Source: Gadus chalcogrammus
Taxonomy: Eukaryota > Chordata > Actinopteri > Gadiformes > Gadidae
Direction: 5' to 3'
NCBI RefSeq assembly: GCF_026213295.1
Contig: NC_079415.1
Span: forward strand, 26,760,003 to 26,824,002
DNA length: 64,000 nucleotides
Shown here in pieces: positions 1-10,817 of the stretch (the stretch's first letter is position 1; each line of letters opens with the position of its first letter). Both the position numbers and the translations under genes were made by a program. The notes under the pieces are model-generated. The model was not told where the DNA came from, made no database searches, and saw only the letters and a list, made by a program, of their open reading frames with translations.

Positions 1-819
1 CTAACCTCAAACGCCATCCATCTAGAGGTGTTGGCAGACCTGTCAGCAGCCAGCTTCCTCATGTCCTTCCGTCGTTTCACCAGGAGGAGAGGGCGTCCCG
101 GTGTCCTCCTCTCCGACAATGGGACCAACTTCCACGGTGGGGAAGCTGAGCTGAAGAGGAACTACAGAGACATGACAGAGGAGTTGAAGAAAGAACTAGC
201 CCCCCTCCAAGTCGACTTCCAGTACAACCGACCTAGCGCCCCTCATTTCGGAGGAGTGTGGGAGAGGGAAGTCAGGTCAGTGAAAGCGGCTCTCAACTTC
301 GCCCTTGGAGGACAGGTCCCCAAAGCAGAGGTCTTCGCCACAGTGTTGGTTGAAGTGGAGGCCATCCTCAACTCTAAGCCGTTGGGATACACGAGTAGCG
401 ACCTGGCTGACCTCGATCCCATCACGCCCAACTCTCTCCTCATGGGGCGGCCAGACACAGCTCTCCCACTCGCCGCCTATGCCTCAACTGATGACGTCAG
501 TTATCGTACCTGGAAGTACAGTCAGGCTGTAGCTGACCAGTTCTGGAGGAGGTACACTTCAGAATATCTTCCCAATATGCAAGGCCGTCGCAAGTGGCAC
601 AGAGAGCGCAGTAACTTGGAAGTTGGCACTCCCGTCATGCTTGTAGATCTGGCGTTACCCAGAGCGCATTGGCTACTGGGGCAGGTGAAGACTGTCGTCA
701 AAGGGAAAGATGGAAGGGTCCGCTCGGCGATAGTGGACACAGGCCGAAGAACCTACCATCGACCCGTGGCTCGTCTTATCGAGCTCCCCCCACACCCTGA
801 CCTGAGCCCCCATGATTAG
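1..819 (+). CDS. BEL/Pao integrase C-terminal part (5' end outside window)
   Basis: This is the 3' end of a BEL/Pao pol reading frame. The frame is open from base 1, so the GTG at 28 is not a real start. It shows the integrase core with the second catalytic aspartate in LLSDNGTNFHG and the glutamate in FGGVWEREVRSVK, followed by the C-terminal domain (about residues 160-265) usual after BEL/Pao integrases, with a TAG at 817-819. Integrase joins element cDNA to the chromosome in the nucleus. The homologous stretch in copy B has a TAG (46824-46826) where this copy has GAG, so this copy is the better preserved here. The LTR follows 60 bp downstream. Confidence 0.85.
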   Translation, partial: LTSNAIHLEVLADLSAASFLMSFRRFTRRRGRPGVLLSDNGTNFHGGEAELKRNYRDMTEELKKELAPLQVDFQYNRPSAPHFGGVWEREVRSVKAALNFALGGQVPKAEVFATVLVEVEAILNSKPLGYTSSDLADLDPITPNSLLMGRPDTALPLAAYASTDDVSYRTWKYSQAVADQFWRRYTSEYLPNMQGRRKWHRERSNLEVGTPVMLVDLALPRAHWLLGQVKTVVKGKDGRVRSAIVDTGRRTYHRPVARLIELPPHPDLSPHD

Positions 820-879
820 TTTGTGTAGCAACCTTCACTTTAATATTACTGATTTCCTTCCTGTAAATCAGGGGGCGGC

Positions 880-1956
880 TGTTCTGAAGGTTTGCATATG
901 TTAATATTGTCGTCCCTTTAATTGCATATAAGGGCAATTATAGTTCATACTTGCAGGGATTAAATGTGCATTTTATCTGTTGTGTACTAATTGATTTTAT
1001 GTTAATGGGGTATTGTATTGCTCATTTCTTTGTTTGCCCTTTTATTATGTCAGTTCGGGCATGTTGTGTATTGTTCGTAATGAGACCTATCTGCGCGGAG
1101 TGATTTAGTCCACGGGTGATACGGTCACTCGCGCAGTCAATTATCAGTCTTGCGTAGTCGGCCACGAGGGAAGGGTTCGTTGTATTGTAACCAGCAGTTG
1201 GAAACCGCACGGTGCGGACGTAAAGCCAAAATATAGCGAATTAGAGTATTCGTGGTGTTTCGTGCTGTCGGCAGCACGGTGTATCGGCAGACAGAGATGC
1301 GTTTGCCGTCCGTTCGCCCGCTAGCGTTTCTCGTGGAGAAGAGCTAGCGGAGAGCTAAGCGAAGAGCTAAGCTATCCAGGAGCACGTGCTCACGGCCTAG
1401 TCGCCAGAGGGACCCAGGAAGAGGCTGGTCTCCCTCGATCCAGACGAGGTTCGTGAGGCGGGTTCAAGCCCCCTACCAGGCAGCACCGCCGATCTTCACC
1501 CCAACTACAAGGGAGGTGTCCCCCCTCTCCAACGCCCCCCTTTGTATCCGGCAGTTTCAACTCACCCCCTCTCCCCTCCCCCACTCCAAGTGCACCAACG
1601 ACCCAGCGGCGCCGCACTACGAGCACGAGGACATTCGTTAGGCCCACCGAGGGACCTCAGGTCGGACTGTCTGCGTGTGTGTGTGCTGTGTGATTGGGTT
1701 AAAGGGAGGGTACAGCATTGGGGAGGTAGAGTGTGAGTGTGTATTGAAGTGTTTATATGTCAATGTGTTTAATGTGTATATCTAGGGTAGTTTATTGTCT
1801 GTATTAAATTGTTAAACGTAGCTTTGGTCTCCTCTCACTCTTAGCTAAATATGTACACAGGTTTAGATATTATTTGGTTATAGATTACATGAGTCAGATT
1901 ACATCCCTTTGGAAATTATACAGTCCTTTATAGGCTCCGGTACTTCCTTCAGTACA
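880..1956 (+). repeat. BEL/Pao 3' LTR, copy A
   Basis: This 1077-bp LTR starts TGTTCTGAA and ends TTCAGTACA, a short imperfect inverted repeat with TG/CA ends. A purine-rich GGGGGCGG (871-878) just upstream is the likely polypurine tract. It corresponds to 47556-48632 in copy B and to the 5' LTR at 42137-43212. The downstream flank begins CTCAG, the 5-bp target duplication seen on both sides of the copy B element. Confidence 0.9.
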
Positions 1957-2088
1957 CTCAGGTTGCTGGGAGTAGTGCTATTGGGGCTGCTAACTCTCTG
2001 ATGCCCGTGCTTAGTGGCTGTGTGGTGTTTAGGCCATGGCAGTAAATGTAAATAGTCGGGCCGACGATTAAAAACCCAGGGGGTAGAT
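1957..2088 (+). pseudogene. Gypsy pol 3' end stranded by the BEL insertion, copy A
   Basis: These bases are the end of the gypsy element that BEL split. The gypsy frame that reaches the BEL insertion point at 42136 in the other copy would continue here and stop at TAA 2043-2045. A purine run, ACCCAGGGGGTAGA, lies directly before the LTR at 2089 and is the probable polypurine tract. Confidence 0.7.
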
Positions 2089-2600
2089 TGTGGTGAACCT
2101 CAGTAGGGGTTGCGAATGCAACCCCATCTAAGCTCCTCCCCCTGCACCCAGGTGCAGATAAAAGGGCCAAGATGGCTGAACTCAGCCTCTGTTGGTTGCC
2201 TCCTAGGGTGGTGAATAGGGTCCCCGCTTTCTAATAGTTGTGAGTTCACATTTGAACTTTTATTAATCAGTGTCTCTTGTTTTTAGGATCCCCTGCTGCT
2301 GTTTTGTATGGTTTTAGTTCTGGTTAGCTGTACTGTTTTGTATGGTTTTAGTTCTGGTTAGCTGTGTTTTGTATGGTTTTAGTTCTGAGGCCTGTTTCAG
2401 GTAGCTGGTTTAACATACTCTGAGTTTAATCCTGTGCTCTGAGTTGGTTGATTCAGAGTTCAGGGTTGAAAAGCAACTCTGGGTTTTCGGTTTCAGAACA
2501 GGTGATCAGCGTTTGGTTAATCAACTCTGAGCGTGTTCACGCTGGGTTGGGGGCGTGCCTGTTGACTATAAAGAGCCATCATCAATGGATCTCTGATAAC

Positions 2601-4184
2601 ATGATCAATATGGACCAAAAACGTAGATCCAGTTACTTTTCACACACGGAATTGGAAATATTAATGCACGCATATGCCGAGCAGGAACACATTTTCACCC
2701 AAAAAAGCAATACCGCCGCGGCAGCGAGAGCACGAGAGAGAGCTTGGCAGGAAATAGCCGAACAAGTCAATGCGTGAGTAAAATAAAATAGTAAAATAAA
2801 ATAAGAGGAAAGTTTAATATCTTCCACTTATTCAATATGTAAATTGTGTGTGTCTGTGTGTGTCAATTTACACAGGAACAACCCGAGTTGCCCCAAGAGG
2901 ACTTGGCAGCAAATGAAAATGAAGTATAAAAATATAGTTCGAACAGGTAAACTAATGTTTAATTGAAATCAAATCAATTGTGCTGTTTTGCCTGCTCTAC
3001 CTAATTTAACAGCTATATTCAACATGTGATGGGTCTATATTTAAGCAGTAAATGTAAGTAGTAGGCCTACATTTCTCAGCCACCCCAACACTGCCAATAT
3101 TTAATAGGATTTAGATGTATTAGAAGGCTACTCCTAGGCAAAATGCATTATATGTATGTATGTATGTATGTATGTGTATATGCATATATATGTGTCTTCA
3201 AAATAGCGCTTACTGAATATTAGGGTAACATTTTCCTCCACGTTAGCAAATCGAAAAAAAGCAGAGGCCCGGAAGACTGGAGGGGGTCCACCACCTGCAG
3301 CCCTCACAGTGGCTGAGGAGATGGCCCTCAGCCAACAGAGTATGCGTCCTGTGGCTGAGGGCATCCCTGGAGGGAGCTCCTCTGATCCCCCCACCCCCCA
3401 GGATAGAAGTGCCTTTATCAGAGGTTGGTTATTCAAAATAATTAAATGTGTACATGCAACCCAGCACGTTGCAAATTAGATGGGGCAATATTCTGGCTCA
3501 AGTAATAATTTCACTGTCTAATCATCTTCTTCCAGTTACTGATGGCGTCATCAACCTACTGGAACCAGATGCCCTCACCAACCTCCATGCAATTGTAACA
3601 ATTCTTCACCTTCCACCGATTATTAATAATGTCTTGATAATTGCTGAACCCAACTGTTAATGTCATTGCAGGAAGATCATGGAGAAACATTGTCTGCGGC
3701 ATTTGAAAGGGAAGAGGAAAGGCCTATTGAGGTTAACACCTTTTAAAAATAACATCTAAAAGTTGATGATAGCGTTGTACAATTTAAAACTGACATCTTC
3801 TTTCGCTCAAACAGGATGAAATCGAATTCAATGAGAAGCCATCCACTTCTAGCTCTACTTCACAGCTTACCTCTGTAAGATTCTCCCTGGAATTATAATG
3901 AAACGCTGTACTTGGCACTGTGAAATCCAATGTCATCTTTTGCATTCCTATAGCTTCCAGTCAAAGAGCTCTATAAAATCTATCTGGGAAAACAAATAAA
4001 CAAAGCAGACTTAGAAATGGACCACATAAGGCAAAAGATGCAAAAGGATGCTTTGGAGATCCAAATTTGGAACACAAGTTAAAGGTGGGTGAGGTACAAA
4101 CTGGGATGCTGTTTCCTGCTCCAAAAACATACCCAATATGAATGACTTTTGTTGTGCTTTCAGGAAATAAAGAAATCCTCATAA
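2601..4184 (+). pseudogene. Harbinger Myb/SANT-like DNA-binding protein, 8 exons, copy A
   Basis: Phases and GT/AG signals support exons 2601-2773, 2876-2946, 3247-3423, 3536-3594, 3672-3731, 3815-3874, 3954-4084 and 4164-4184. ATG 2601 or 2610 could start it. The first ~75 residues form the Myb/SANT-like fold (SYFSHTELEILMHAY, then WQEIAEQVNA and RTWQQMKMKYKNI), followed by a basic RKKAEARK patch, a Pro/Ser-rich acidic middle and a C-terminal helix rich in Lys and Gln. In Harbinger elements this protein binds DNA and escorts the transposase to the nucleus. Copy A lacks one T in exon 7 (CAAATTTGG against CAAATTTTGG in copy B), so it ends early in a changed tail; copy B reads through to the last exon. 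Confidence 0.78.
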
Positions 4185-4278
4185 AAAGTAGAATGTCTTT
4201 ATTAGAACACGGGCTGTGGTGGGACAAGTTATTTTGTTGAACAGTGTCACCCCCTACCAGAGGCTGGGACTGTCACAC

Positions 4279-4347
4279 GAGTTTACTATCATACAAACTT
4301 GACCTTGGGTGTCTTGAAAGGCGCCTCTAAATTAAATTTATTATTAT
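4279..4347 (+). repeat. L2-type 3' tail fragment between the Harbinger genes, copy A
   Basis: The bases TTGACCTTGGGTGTCTTGA followed by AAGGCGCCTCTAAATT and TTATTATTATA match the 3' tail of the L2 element at 28808-28880 (read on its own strand). It lies in the short gap between the 3' ends of the two convergent genes and is shared by copy B (50956-51024). It is either an L2 or SINE insertion, or a tail acquired as a 3' UTR. Confidence 0.6.
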
Positions 4348-4423
4348 ACAGGAAGGCGAAAGAATGCCAAAGAAAACATTTCGGAAATAATAAAATACAT
4401 TTAACTAGGCCTACATAGAAAAC

Positions 4424-5713
4424 TCAAACAAAATGATTTTGGCAGAGTCTATCTCTAACCACCCTTCCGTCCTGTGGATCCATGGCATGGTTTGGGTTTA
4501 TGGGCTGCTCATCTGCAACTGCAGGTGGGCAATTTTCCCCTCTCAAAATCGCGATGTTGTGAAGAACCACACATGCAATTATTATATCACATGCCCTTTC
4601 TGGTGTGACTCGCAGCATTTTGAGGCACTGGAATCTTGCCTTCAGGATCCCGAAAGTGTTTTCGACCCTGGCTCTCGTCCTCATATGCGCCAGGTTGTAG
4701 CGCTGCTGTGGTCCTGGCACGGGATCGGCATACGGGGTCAGAAGGCAAGGCTGGCAGGGGTACCCTCTGTCACCTAAAACATGACCGTCGAACTCTCCTA
4801 CGATACAGATGAAATATTAATCATCTGAACAAATATGGATTATAAATCCTTCAAATATAGGCTAAACTCACCACGGGCAAAGAGAGTGCTCAAATTAGAC
4901 TCCCGGAATTTGCGTGTGTCATGCACAGACCCCGGCCACTTTGCCTCCACTTGGGTGATGATGTTTCTGGCATCACATACAACCTTCAAATTGCAGAGGA
5001 GTATAATTAGATACAGAGGCTGTTTTGTTAAGTATCTTTAATTTAAAATGCTGAAGGTCTAGGCCTTCACCTGTACCTGCACATTGATGCTGTGGAAGGA
5101 CTTCCTATTAACATAGTCTCCTTCATTCACTGAAGGAGCTTTAATAGGAATATGAGTTCCATCGATACACCCGGAAAATCTAGAACATTACAAATTAATT
5201 AATTTAATTAAATTGTGCATATTATTTATTAAATTAAAACGTTCCAAGAAACAAATAGGCTACATTGTTGCTACTGTTACCTGCAATTCTGTAGAACTCT
5301 TCCTTGATTGTTCTTATAGGTCGGTGACTTGGAAACATCACAAACGTGTAAAGAAAACGTTTCAGTGCCAAAGTCACATTTCTGACAGACCGACACACGG
5401 TTGCCTTTGAAATGTGCTCGGCGTCACCGACGTTGTAAAGAAAGCTGCCGTTTGCAAAAAAACGGAGTGCCACACAAATAATTTGAATTGAACTTAAAGC
5501 ATGCCCCCGGTGCGTTTGACACTTAACATGGGGGCTGAGAAGTTGTCCTAAATAAATGATAGATTGCGCTGAAAAACGATAGCGCTCGTGAAGAAAATGA
5601 TCAGGAAAAGAAAGTATATCCAAACGAGGTCTTAATAATCGTTCCTCACGGAGATTCCTTCTGAGGATCGCAGCCTCTACGTCCACGGGCTCTCTTAGAA
5701 AAGGACATGCCAT
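4424..5713 (-). pseudogene. HARBI1-like Harbinger transposase, 4 exons, copy A (10-bp deletion)
   Basis: Exons on the minus strand are 5713-5281, 5179-5077, 4983-4872 and 4797-4424, all with GT/AG borders and consistent phase. The start is the ATG at 5713, which opens MACPFLREPVDVEAAI, the usual beginning of fish HARBI1-like proteins. It has the helix-turn-helix region (DAEHISKATVCRSVRNV), the second DDE aspartate in VLGDRGYP and the glutamate in RARVENTFGIL. The first aspartate block (CIDGTHIP) is damaged: ten bases, GCACCCGATG, present in copy B at 51844-51853 are missing after 5166. That shifts the frame in exon 2, and the deletion lies between short ACCCG direct repeats. Intact length would be about 343 residues. 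It cuts and pastes the element via its terminal repeats. Confidence 0.85.
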
Positions 5714-6363
5714 TTCTAACACTTCCTTCTGTCGGAGAGCTGCCTTCAGCCTTATAGACAACAAACTCAGAGTAGGTCTAACCACCTCCCGAGCAGGTTA
5801 GGTCCAGGGTGTATGTTGCCGCAGCAACTAACTCTCGGTTGCGCTGAACCTGCTACCTGAAACGGAAAACCCAGAGTTTCCATTAACTCAGAGCGAACAA
5901 ACTCGGGGTTGCCTCAAAACCAGCTACCTGAAACAGGCCTCAGGTTAGCTGTGTTGTTTTGTATGGTTTTAGTTGTTCTGGTTAGCTGTGCTGTTTTGTT
6001 TTGGTTCCGTTTTCTATTTTGTTTTGGTTGCTTTGGTTCAGTTTGCTTTTGTGTTATTTTCCCTTTTCTGTTACATTGTTTGACCTTTGGTTTGCTGGGT
6101 TACATTACCCCTGTTTTGCTGTTTGGTTTGGTTTTGCTCCTTTTTCTTTATTTAGTTATTGTAATAAAATAAACGGTTAATATAGTTATTGTCTCTGCCT
6201 CTTTAGTTCTTGAACCTGTGTCCTTATTTCTGTAATATCATAGTTTAACTTTCTTTGCTCTATATTTCCTGGGGTGTAATTCCCCAGGTGGCGTTGTCGG
6301 ACCCTCTTTAGTTATTTCCCCCTCCCCTCGTTAATATTGACTGTTACACTGAGCTCCGCCACA

Positions 6364-8133
6364 CATACATACATATATACATATATATGTAGATGTTGAG
6401 TTCACGGGGGAAGGTAGTGGACCCAAAAGCATGACACAGGGTAGACCAGGCAAGTTCCACGGAACAGGTGTTTATTGATAATCTGGGGGCGCTGGAGAAT
6501 GGTGGGAATCCAGAACAGGTCCAGTGGAGTCCTGACGGAGGGGTTGAGGAGCATGGTACTGGGGATAAGGAAACACGGGATGGATTGGTAGGACTGGGTT
6601 AGGATAGATCTTAAGAAAGATTTTAGAGGGGCCACAAGACGATACAAACTGTTCAAGGTCTGTTACGATCTGGCGACGCTCGTTTGGAGAACCTGGGTTG
6701 ATATAGAGGGAGCTGATTGATGATTGCAGGCAGGTGTGTGGAGTTGATGATGCCGGCAGGTGTGTAGAGCTAAATGAAGGGAAGACTGGGTCCCACTAGG
6801 TGGCAGGCATGACAGTATATTAATATTTCAGGAAAAATAAATGAATAGCAACTCAGGTTGCAAGGTATGTGTCTGTTCCCTGATATCATGCCCATAGCCA
6901 GCTCACAAGGTTCGGGCCTTGGTAATTTTTTTTAATCAAAAAATAAAATAAGAAAATAAAACTGCATAAATGATCGGCAGTAGAGAATTTCAGAGATGAG
7001 TTCATGCCTAGCCCCCCCCCGCCCCCCTCAAGACCTCATTATTTCTCCAAACCCAGGCTAAGGGCTAGGTTGCAATATAGTATTAATGTCTCATAAAAGA
7101 GTCTACGTTTAAACGACTTCAACAACCATTTCAAACAAGCTGAACGTCTGAGGGGCTTCACGCTGTGTTGGAGGACTTCTTCGCTCTGTGATACTTTCTT
7201 ACTTACTTCTTACTTTTCTTAACTAGTATGCATGGTTGAGTGCGGGTTATTCTGAGCAATGTATTCGAAACGAGACACACATAAAGGCCATTGTACTATA
7301 GGGGTCTGAGCAGAATACAGAGTACACATTCATATTTCTAACGCACAACATGAATGATTATTATAATTTGAGGTCAGTATTACATGACGATTTGACAGCT
7401 TTCCAATACCTTACTAATTGGCTTAACAACATTAATAAGAAGATAGTGTAGTTTTATTAGGTCGGTTTTGCCATAAAGCATTTTTTTTATTTTGTTATCT
7501 TGTACCACAGCAATGTCTCAGACCTGTTAGTGGTCAATAACCAAGCGGCTGGTAGTTTTTAAAGTGAGGGAGGAAGGACCACGCGCTTGGTTGCCATTGG
7601 CCTGCTTGCACTGTTGGTGTATGGTGGCATAAGAATGTGAGACTCAAGTTGTTTCAGGGTGTTTTGGTGAACTACAAAATAGTAGGGAGGGATAGTTATG
7701 TGGATAAATTTGATACAAAGCCACCAGTGGCATCACTGTAATTTGAAAGCTGGTGGGCAACATGTCTTTGAAATGGACTATAAGGGCAGAAGGAAAGGAT
7801 GCAAAGCCCATTAGTCAAATCAGGCCTACCCTTGATTTGTAAAAGTAAATAAAAAAATCTGGGCCTATTTTTGCTCTCAATGACTGAAGTTATTGGTTGT
7901 AATTTAGCTAAGTTTATTTTCAGGTACAATTGTTTTAATAAAAGTCTGACCAAAACTGATGCCATTTAAAATGCATCATGCTCTGAATCATTCACCCTTT
8001 CCACAATATCAAACAGAACGGTCAAAGTAGCAAACTAGTAAAATAACGAGAACATTATTCTAGATTCAACCTGATCTACAGGCATGGTGCCTAGCAAGGA
8101 AAGTTGCATAGCAGCACCAACGTGAACTTGACA
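6364..8133. other. Non-coding flank outside the gypsy, copy A
   Basis: There is no supportable gene. It starts with a (CATA)n/TATATA stretch, then about 420 bp (6395-6815) ending in CCACTAGGTGGCAGGCATGACA that looks like a dispersed repeat of unknown class, then AT-rich sequence and a C run at 7012-7027. The same sequence is at 53052-54820. Confidence 0.6.
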
Positions 8134-8393
8134 CTAGTCGTGGTGTTTGGTTGCCCTATCAAGATTTTTCACATCAGGGAAACCATAAACAGCCCACGTT
8201 GGAGATTTGCCATTATTCATTAGCAAACAGGGCCAGCAATACAGTCGATTGCTAGTAATGCTACCAGTAAGCCATGAGTACCTAGCAAACCATGTAGCAC
8301 CCACAACACTGACGTTGCCATTACTTTGGTTATCTCGATTTTGCGAAGTGGTCTACCTTTTTCTTTGGTGGCTAACTTAGCACTGTAACTCAA
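8134..8393 (-). pseudogene. hAT-type transposase N-terminal zinc-finger fragment, copy A
   Basis: This is the minus-strand copy of the open frame at 54821-55081. The TTF-type zinc-finger block of hAT transposases is readable: a WFARYSWLTG segment, then LYCWPCLL with a CxxC pair, then an ATKHHD histidine pair. Copy A lacks one T near 8334 (ACTTTGG against ACTTTTGG), so the frame is broken. No catalytic domain lies nearby. A paralogous exon is at 24299-24667. Confidence 0.65.
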
Positions 8394-8980
8394 TGAATGG
8401 AATGCTTTTTGTAATTAAACATGAACAATGTCCTCTGTTTCCAATGTTTCTATTGTAGACTTTATTCGCAAATGTTAGAATCTCGTTATCCTTCAGATGA
8501 TTTCACCTGCTTTGCGTCTCTTACGGCCTGATTCCACCGGACGCGTTACGACAACGTTACGGCTGCGGCACGTCTTGGCCGCGGTCACCGCAGCAGATAG
8601 GTTCCACTCTAATCAATGAGACCATTTCCACCGGGCGCGGCTGCGGAACGTCTCAGCAGCGTCCCAGGAGCGGCTCGCCGTGCCGCAGCGCTATCATTCC
8701 GTAGCATTTCTATTTTTGCCGCAAGCCGTTGCTGAACCGCGTCAATTTCAACAGAGCAGATCGAGCAGGGCAGGGAGTGAAAAAGTAAAAGCCATAGAGA
8801 ATCCGGTCAATTTTCAAAATAAAACACAATACTCAGCTCATGTAGCCTATCACAACGTCATTTATGTATCAAATCATCATTTTTATAAGGGCAATGGCCG
8901 GAAGGTCAAGGCGTGGCATTTAATTGCAGTCGTTTTGGGATAAATGTTTACCTCATTATGCATGCAACAGCTTGCATGGG

Positions 8981-8982
<2 letters not shown>
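8394..8982. other. GC-rich MITE-like stretch, copy A
   Basis: No gene is supported. Bases ~8525-8770 are unusually GC-rich for this window and begin CCTGATTCCACCGGACGCG, with a related CATTTCCACCGGGCGCGGC about 100 bp on. This looks like a diverged non-autonomous DNA transposon, but I could not define its ends. Confidence 0.4.
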
Positions 8983-9062
<80 letters not shown>

Positions 9063-9078
9063 TGTGTGTGTGTGTGTG
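8983..9078 (+). repeat. (GT)n microsatellite, copy A
   Basis: About 96 bp of GT repeat with one GG interruption near 9055. It directly abuts the 5' truncation point of the LINE fragment. Copy B has about 115 bp at 55671-55785. Confidence 0.97.
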
Positions 9079-10657
9079 ACCACCCTCCCTCATTTTTAAT
9101 AGCTGGCAGCGAGATTCGTGTCTACGAAAGACATGAAACTTACACCTACCTCGGTCATACGTTTAATGTTGCAGGTGAATGGCAAGAACAGGTAGAAGAC
9201 TTCTACAACGAATATTCTGCTAGATTGGAATTGATAGATCAATGCCCCCTGCCGACCTGTATGAAAACTTCAGGCAGTTCGGGGACATAGCCCTCTCCAA
9301 ATTCCAACACCTGTTTGCCAATGTGCACATTGCCAAAAAAAACGTTGAAAGAACTGAACAATAAGACAGTCTAGCTGGTGAGGAAATGGATACATCTTAA
9401 CACAACCACAACAAGGAGTATTATTTTCATGAAGAAATCAGAGGGGGGGGCTTGGGGTCCCCAACATCGAATGGATTTATACAGCCACGAGGATAAGTCA
9501 TCTATTGCGCATGCTGAATAACGACGACCCGACAGTCCGAGCAATGGCCCGGGGCTCACTGTTGCTGGACCTACGCAAACGCAAGATCCACCTTGCCACT
9601 CATGGAGAACCAAGTTTCCTGGGCTTCAGAACGAAACCCAGTGGGAAGCTGGACACCAGGGCCAAAGGTTTTGGAGTGCGCTCAGATTGGCCTGATCTGA
9701 ATGATTTGTGAAATAACAATAACATACAGCTAAATTGGATACGCATAAGCGGAGAACAGGTAAGCGTCAGCGAGGAGTTAATCATGGACTCAAATGTTAA
9801 CGCTGCGACTCTACATCATGACAATTCCAGCAAAAAGCTGGACAGCCGGACATACAGGTATGAAATCCTACAACACCTGTACTCACAACAGCGCGATTAC
9901 TGGGTGAACCTGCGCCTACAGGGTAAACTCGCATGCCTACAGTGTGCGGACCCAGCAGTTTCACATTCGGCGCTCCATAATCCAGCTGTTAACGCAGGCA
10001 TTCTAAAATTTGTAATCAAAGCAAGACTGCAAGCACTCCCCGACACAATATAACCTTTCACTATGGTTTCCAAACCATCATGAACCATTCTGCCTTTTGC
10101 ATACCAATAAACAATTAGAATCAACAGCACACATATTGAACGGATGTCCCACATTTAAAGGACTATACATTGCACGTCACGATCGCATTGTCAACATCAC
10201 AGCGAATGAACTGCGCAAAGTACATGGACTAAGCACAATACATACAAACAAAAGAATACAACTTAACTGGTTCAGAAATTTAAATGATAATTCCCTAGAA
10301 AATGTTCTTAGAGATTCTCCAAATACACCTGACATTGTTGTTGTCGATGATCTTTTAAAAACGATTGTGATTCTGGAAGTGGGCTGTTGCTTTGACCTGT
10401 ATATGGACCTGTGTTTCTCTGAAAAGATGTTAAAATACCAGCCATTAATACACGCTTTAACAATAGGTGGCTATAGCACAAAGCTAGTTGGACTCATTTA
10501 TGGTAGCCTTGGACATGTTCATAGACTCTGTGTTAGAGGATTGCAAATTGCTGGACTCAATAAGAAGAACTCTAAGCAAATAGCCAAGTACTGCTCTGTG
10601 TCAGCAATCATAGGCAGTCTGTATGTATGGAGAAAGCGCTGTCATCTCTACCCATAA
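9079..10657 (+). pseudogene. LINE RT thumb, zinc knuckle and RLE endonuclease, copy A
   Basis: The frame, broken in several places, shows the RT C-terminus (ERHETYTYLGHTF; a GGLGVPN-like block near 9450), then a C-terminal region. That region has a degenerate knuckle ending HILNGC at about 10127-10144 and the endonuclease signature: PDIVVVDD near 10330, then VILEVGCCFD and EKMLKYQPL. It ends CHLYP with TAA 10655-10657. These proteins nick the target and prime reverse transcription there. Lesions are a TAG at about 9372-9374, an eight-G run (seven expected) near 9445, a TGA at 9709-9711, and an extra C near 10040 absent from copy B. Copy A keeps 33 bp (SVSAIIGSL region, ~10590-10622) that copy B has lost. 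Confidence 0.7.
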
Positions 10658-10809
10658 TATAACTTGAACTATACATTTATCTCCACTAATTTACGTGGTT
10701 GTGGATACCTGCAAAGTGTTTGTGTTGTTTTGGACATAAATAGGCTCTTTATTAATATTTGGATGCTATGGTGTCGTAGTATTGGTCATTCCAAATAAAT
10801 TTATCAAAT
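9079..10809 (+). mobile_element. R2/R4-type (RLE) non-LTR retrotransposon, 5'-truncated, copy A
   Basis: This is the 3' half of a LINE with a restriction-enzyme-like endonuclease. It starts abruptly at the end of a (GT)n tract, inside the reverse transcriptase, and ends about 150 bp after the stop with no poly(A) tail, followed by TGTGTGTGT and then the Gmr1-like LTR. With (GT) on both sides, the simplest reading is insertion into a (GT)n tract. Confidence 0.7.
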
Positions 10810-10817
10810 GTGTGTGT

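Larger units (their letters stand above)
2388..5940 (+). mobile_element. PIF/Harbinger DNA transposon, copy A (3553 bp)
   Basis: Terminal inverted repeats of more than 20 bp start AGGCCTGTTTCAGGTAGC and end with the reverse complement. Two convergent genes lie inside: a Myb/SANT-like protein on + and a HARBI1-like DDE transposase on -, the usual Harbinger pair. The flanking bases are CTG on the left and CAG on the right rather than a TTA/TAA direct repeat, which is odd for the superfamily. The element is dead here: the transposase has a 10-bp deletion and the Myb-like gene a 1-bp deletion, compared with copy B at 49064-52627. Confidence 0.9.
2089..6363 (+). repeat. Gypsy 3' LTR interrupted by Harbinger, copy A
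   Basis: The LTR begins TGTGG and ends CCACA, matching the uninterrupted 5' LTR at 36286-36988. The left part (2089-2387) has the GGGGTTGC/GCAACCCC hairpin, a GATAAAAG TATA-like box and several copies of a ~28-bp tandem unit (TTTTGTATGGTTTTAGTTCTGG). A Harbinger transposon sits inside that tandem array, and the right part (5941-6363) completes the LTR with the AATAAA signal. The flank after 6363 begins CATA, matching the 4-bp duplication before 36286. Confidence 0.88.

Noticed and set aside
2601..4184. Myb/SANT-like gene as a host regulatory gene
   Set aside because: It lies inside Harbinger terminal repeats, is paired with a transposase and is present in both copies.
8883..9290. HTHTHT / CVCVCV frames here and at the other GT tracts
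   Set aside because: Dinucleotide repeat translations; only the LINE part after 9079 has recognisable motifs.
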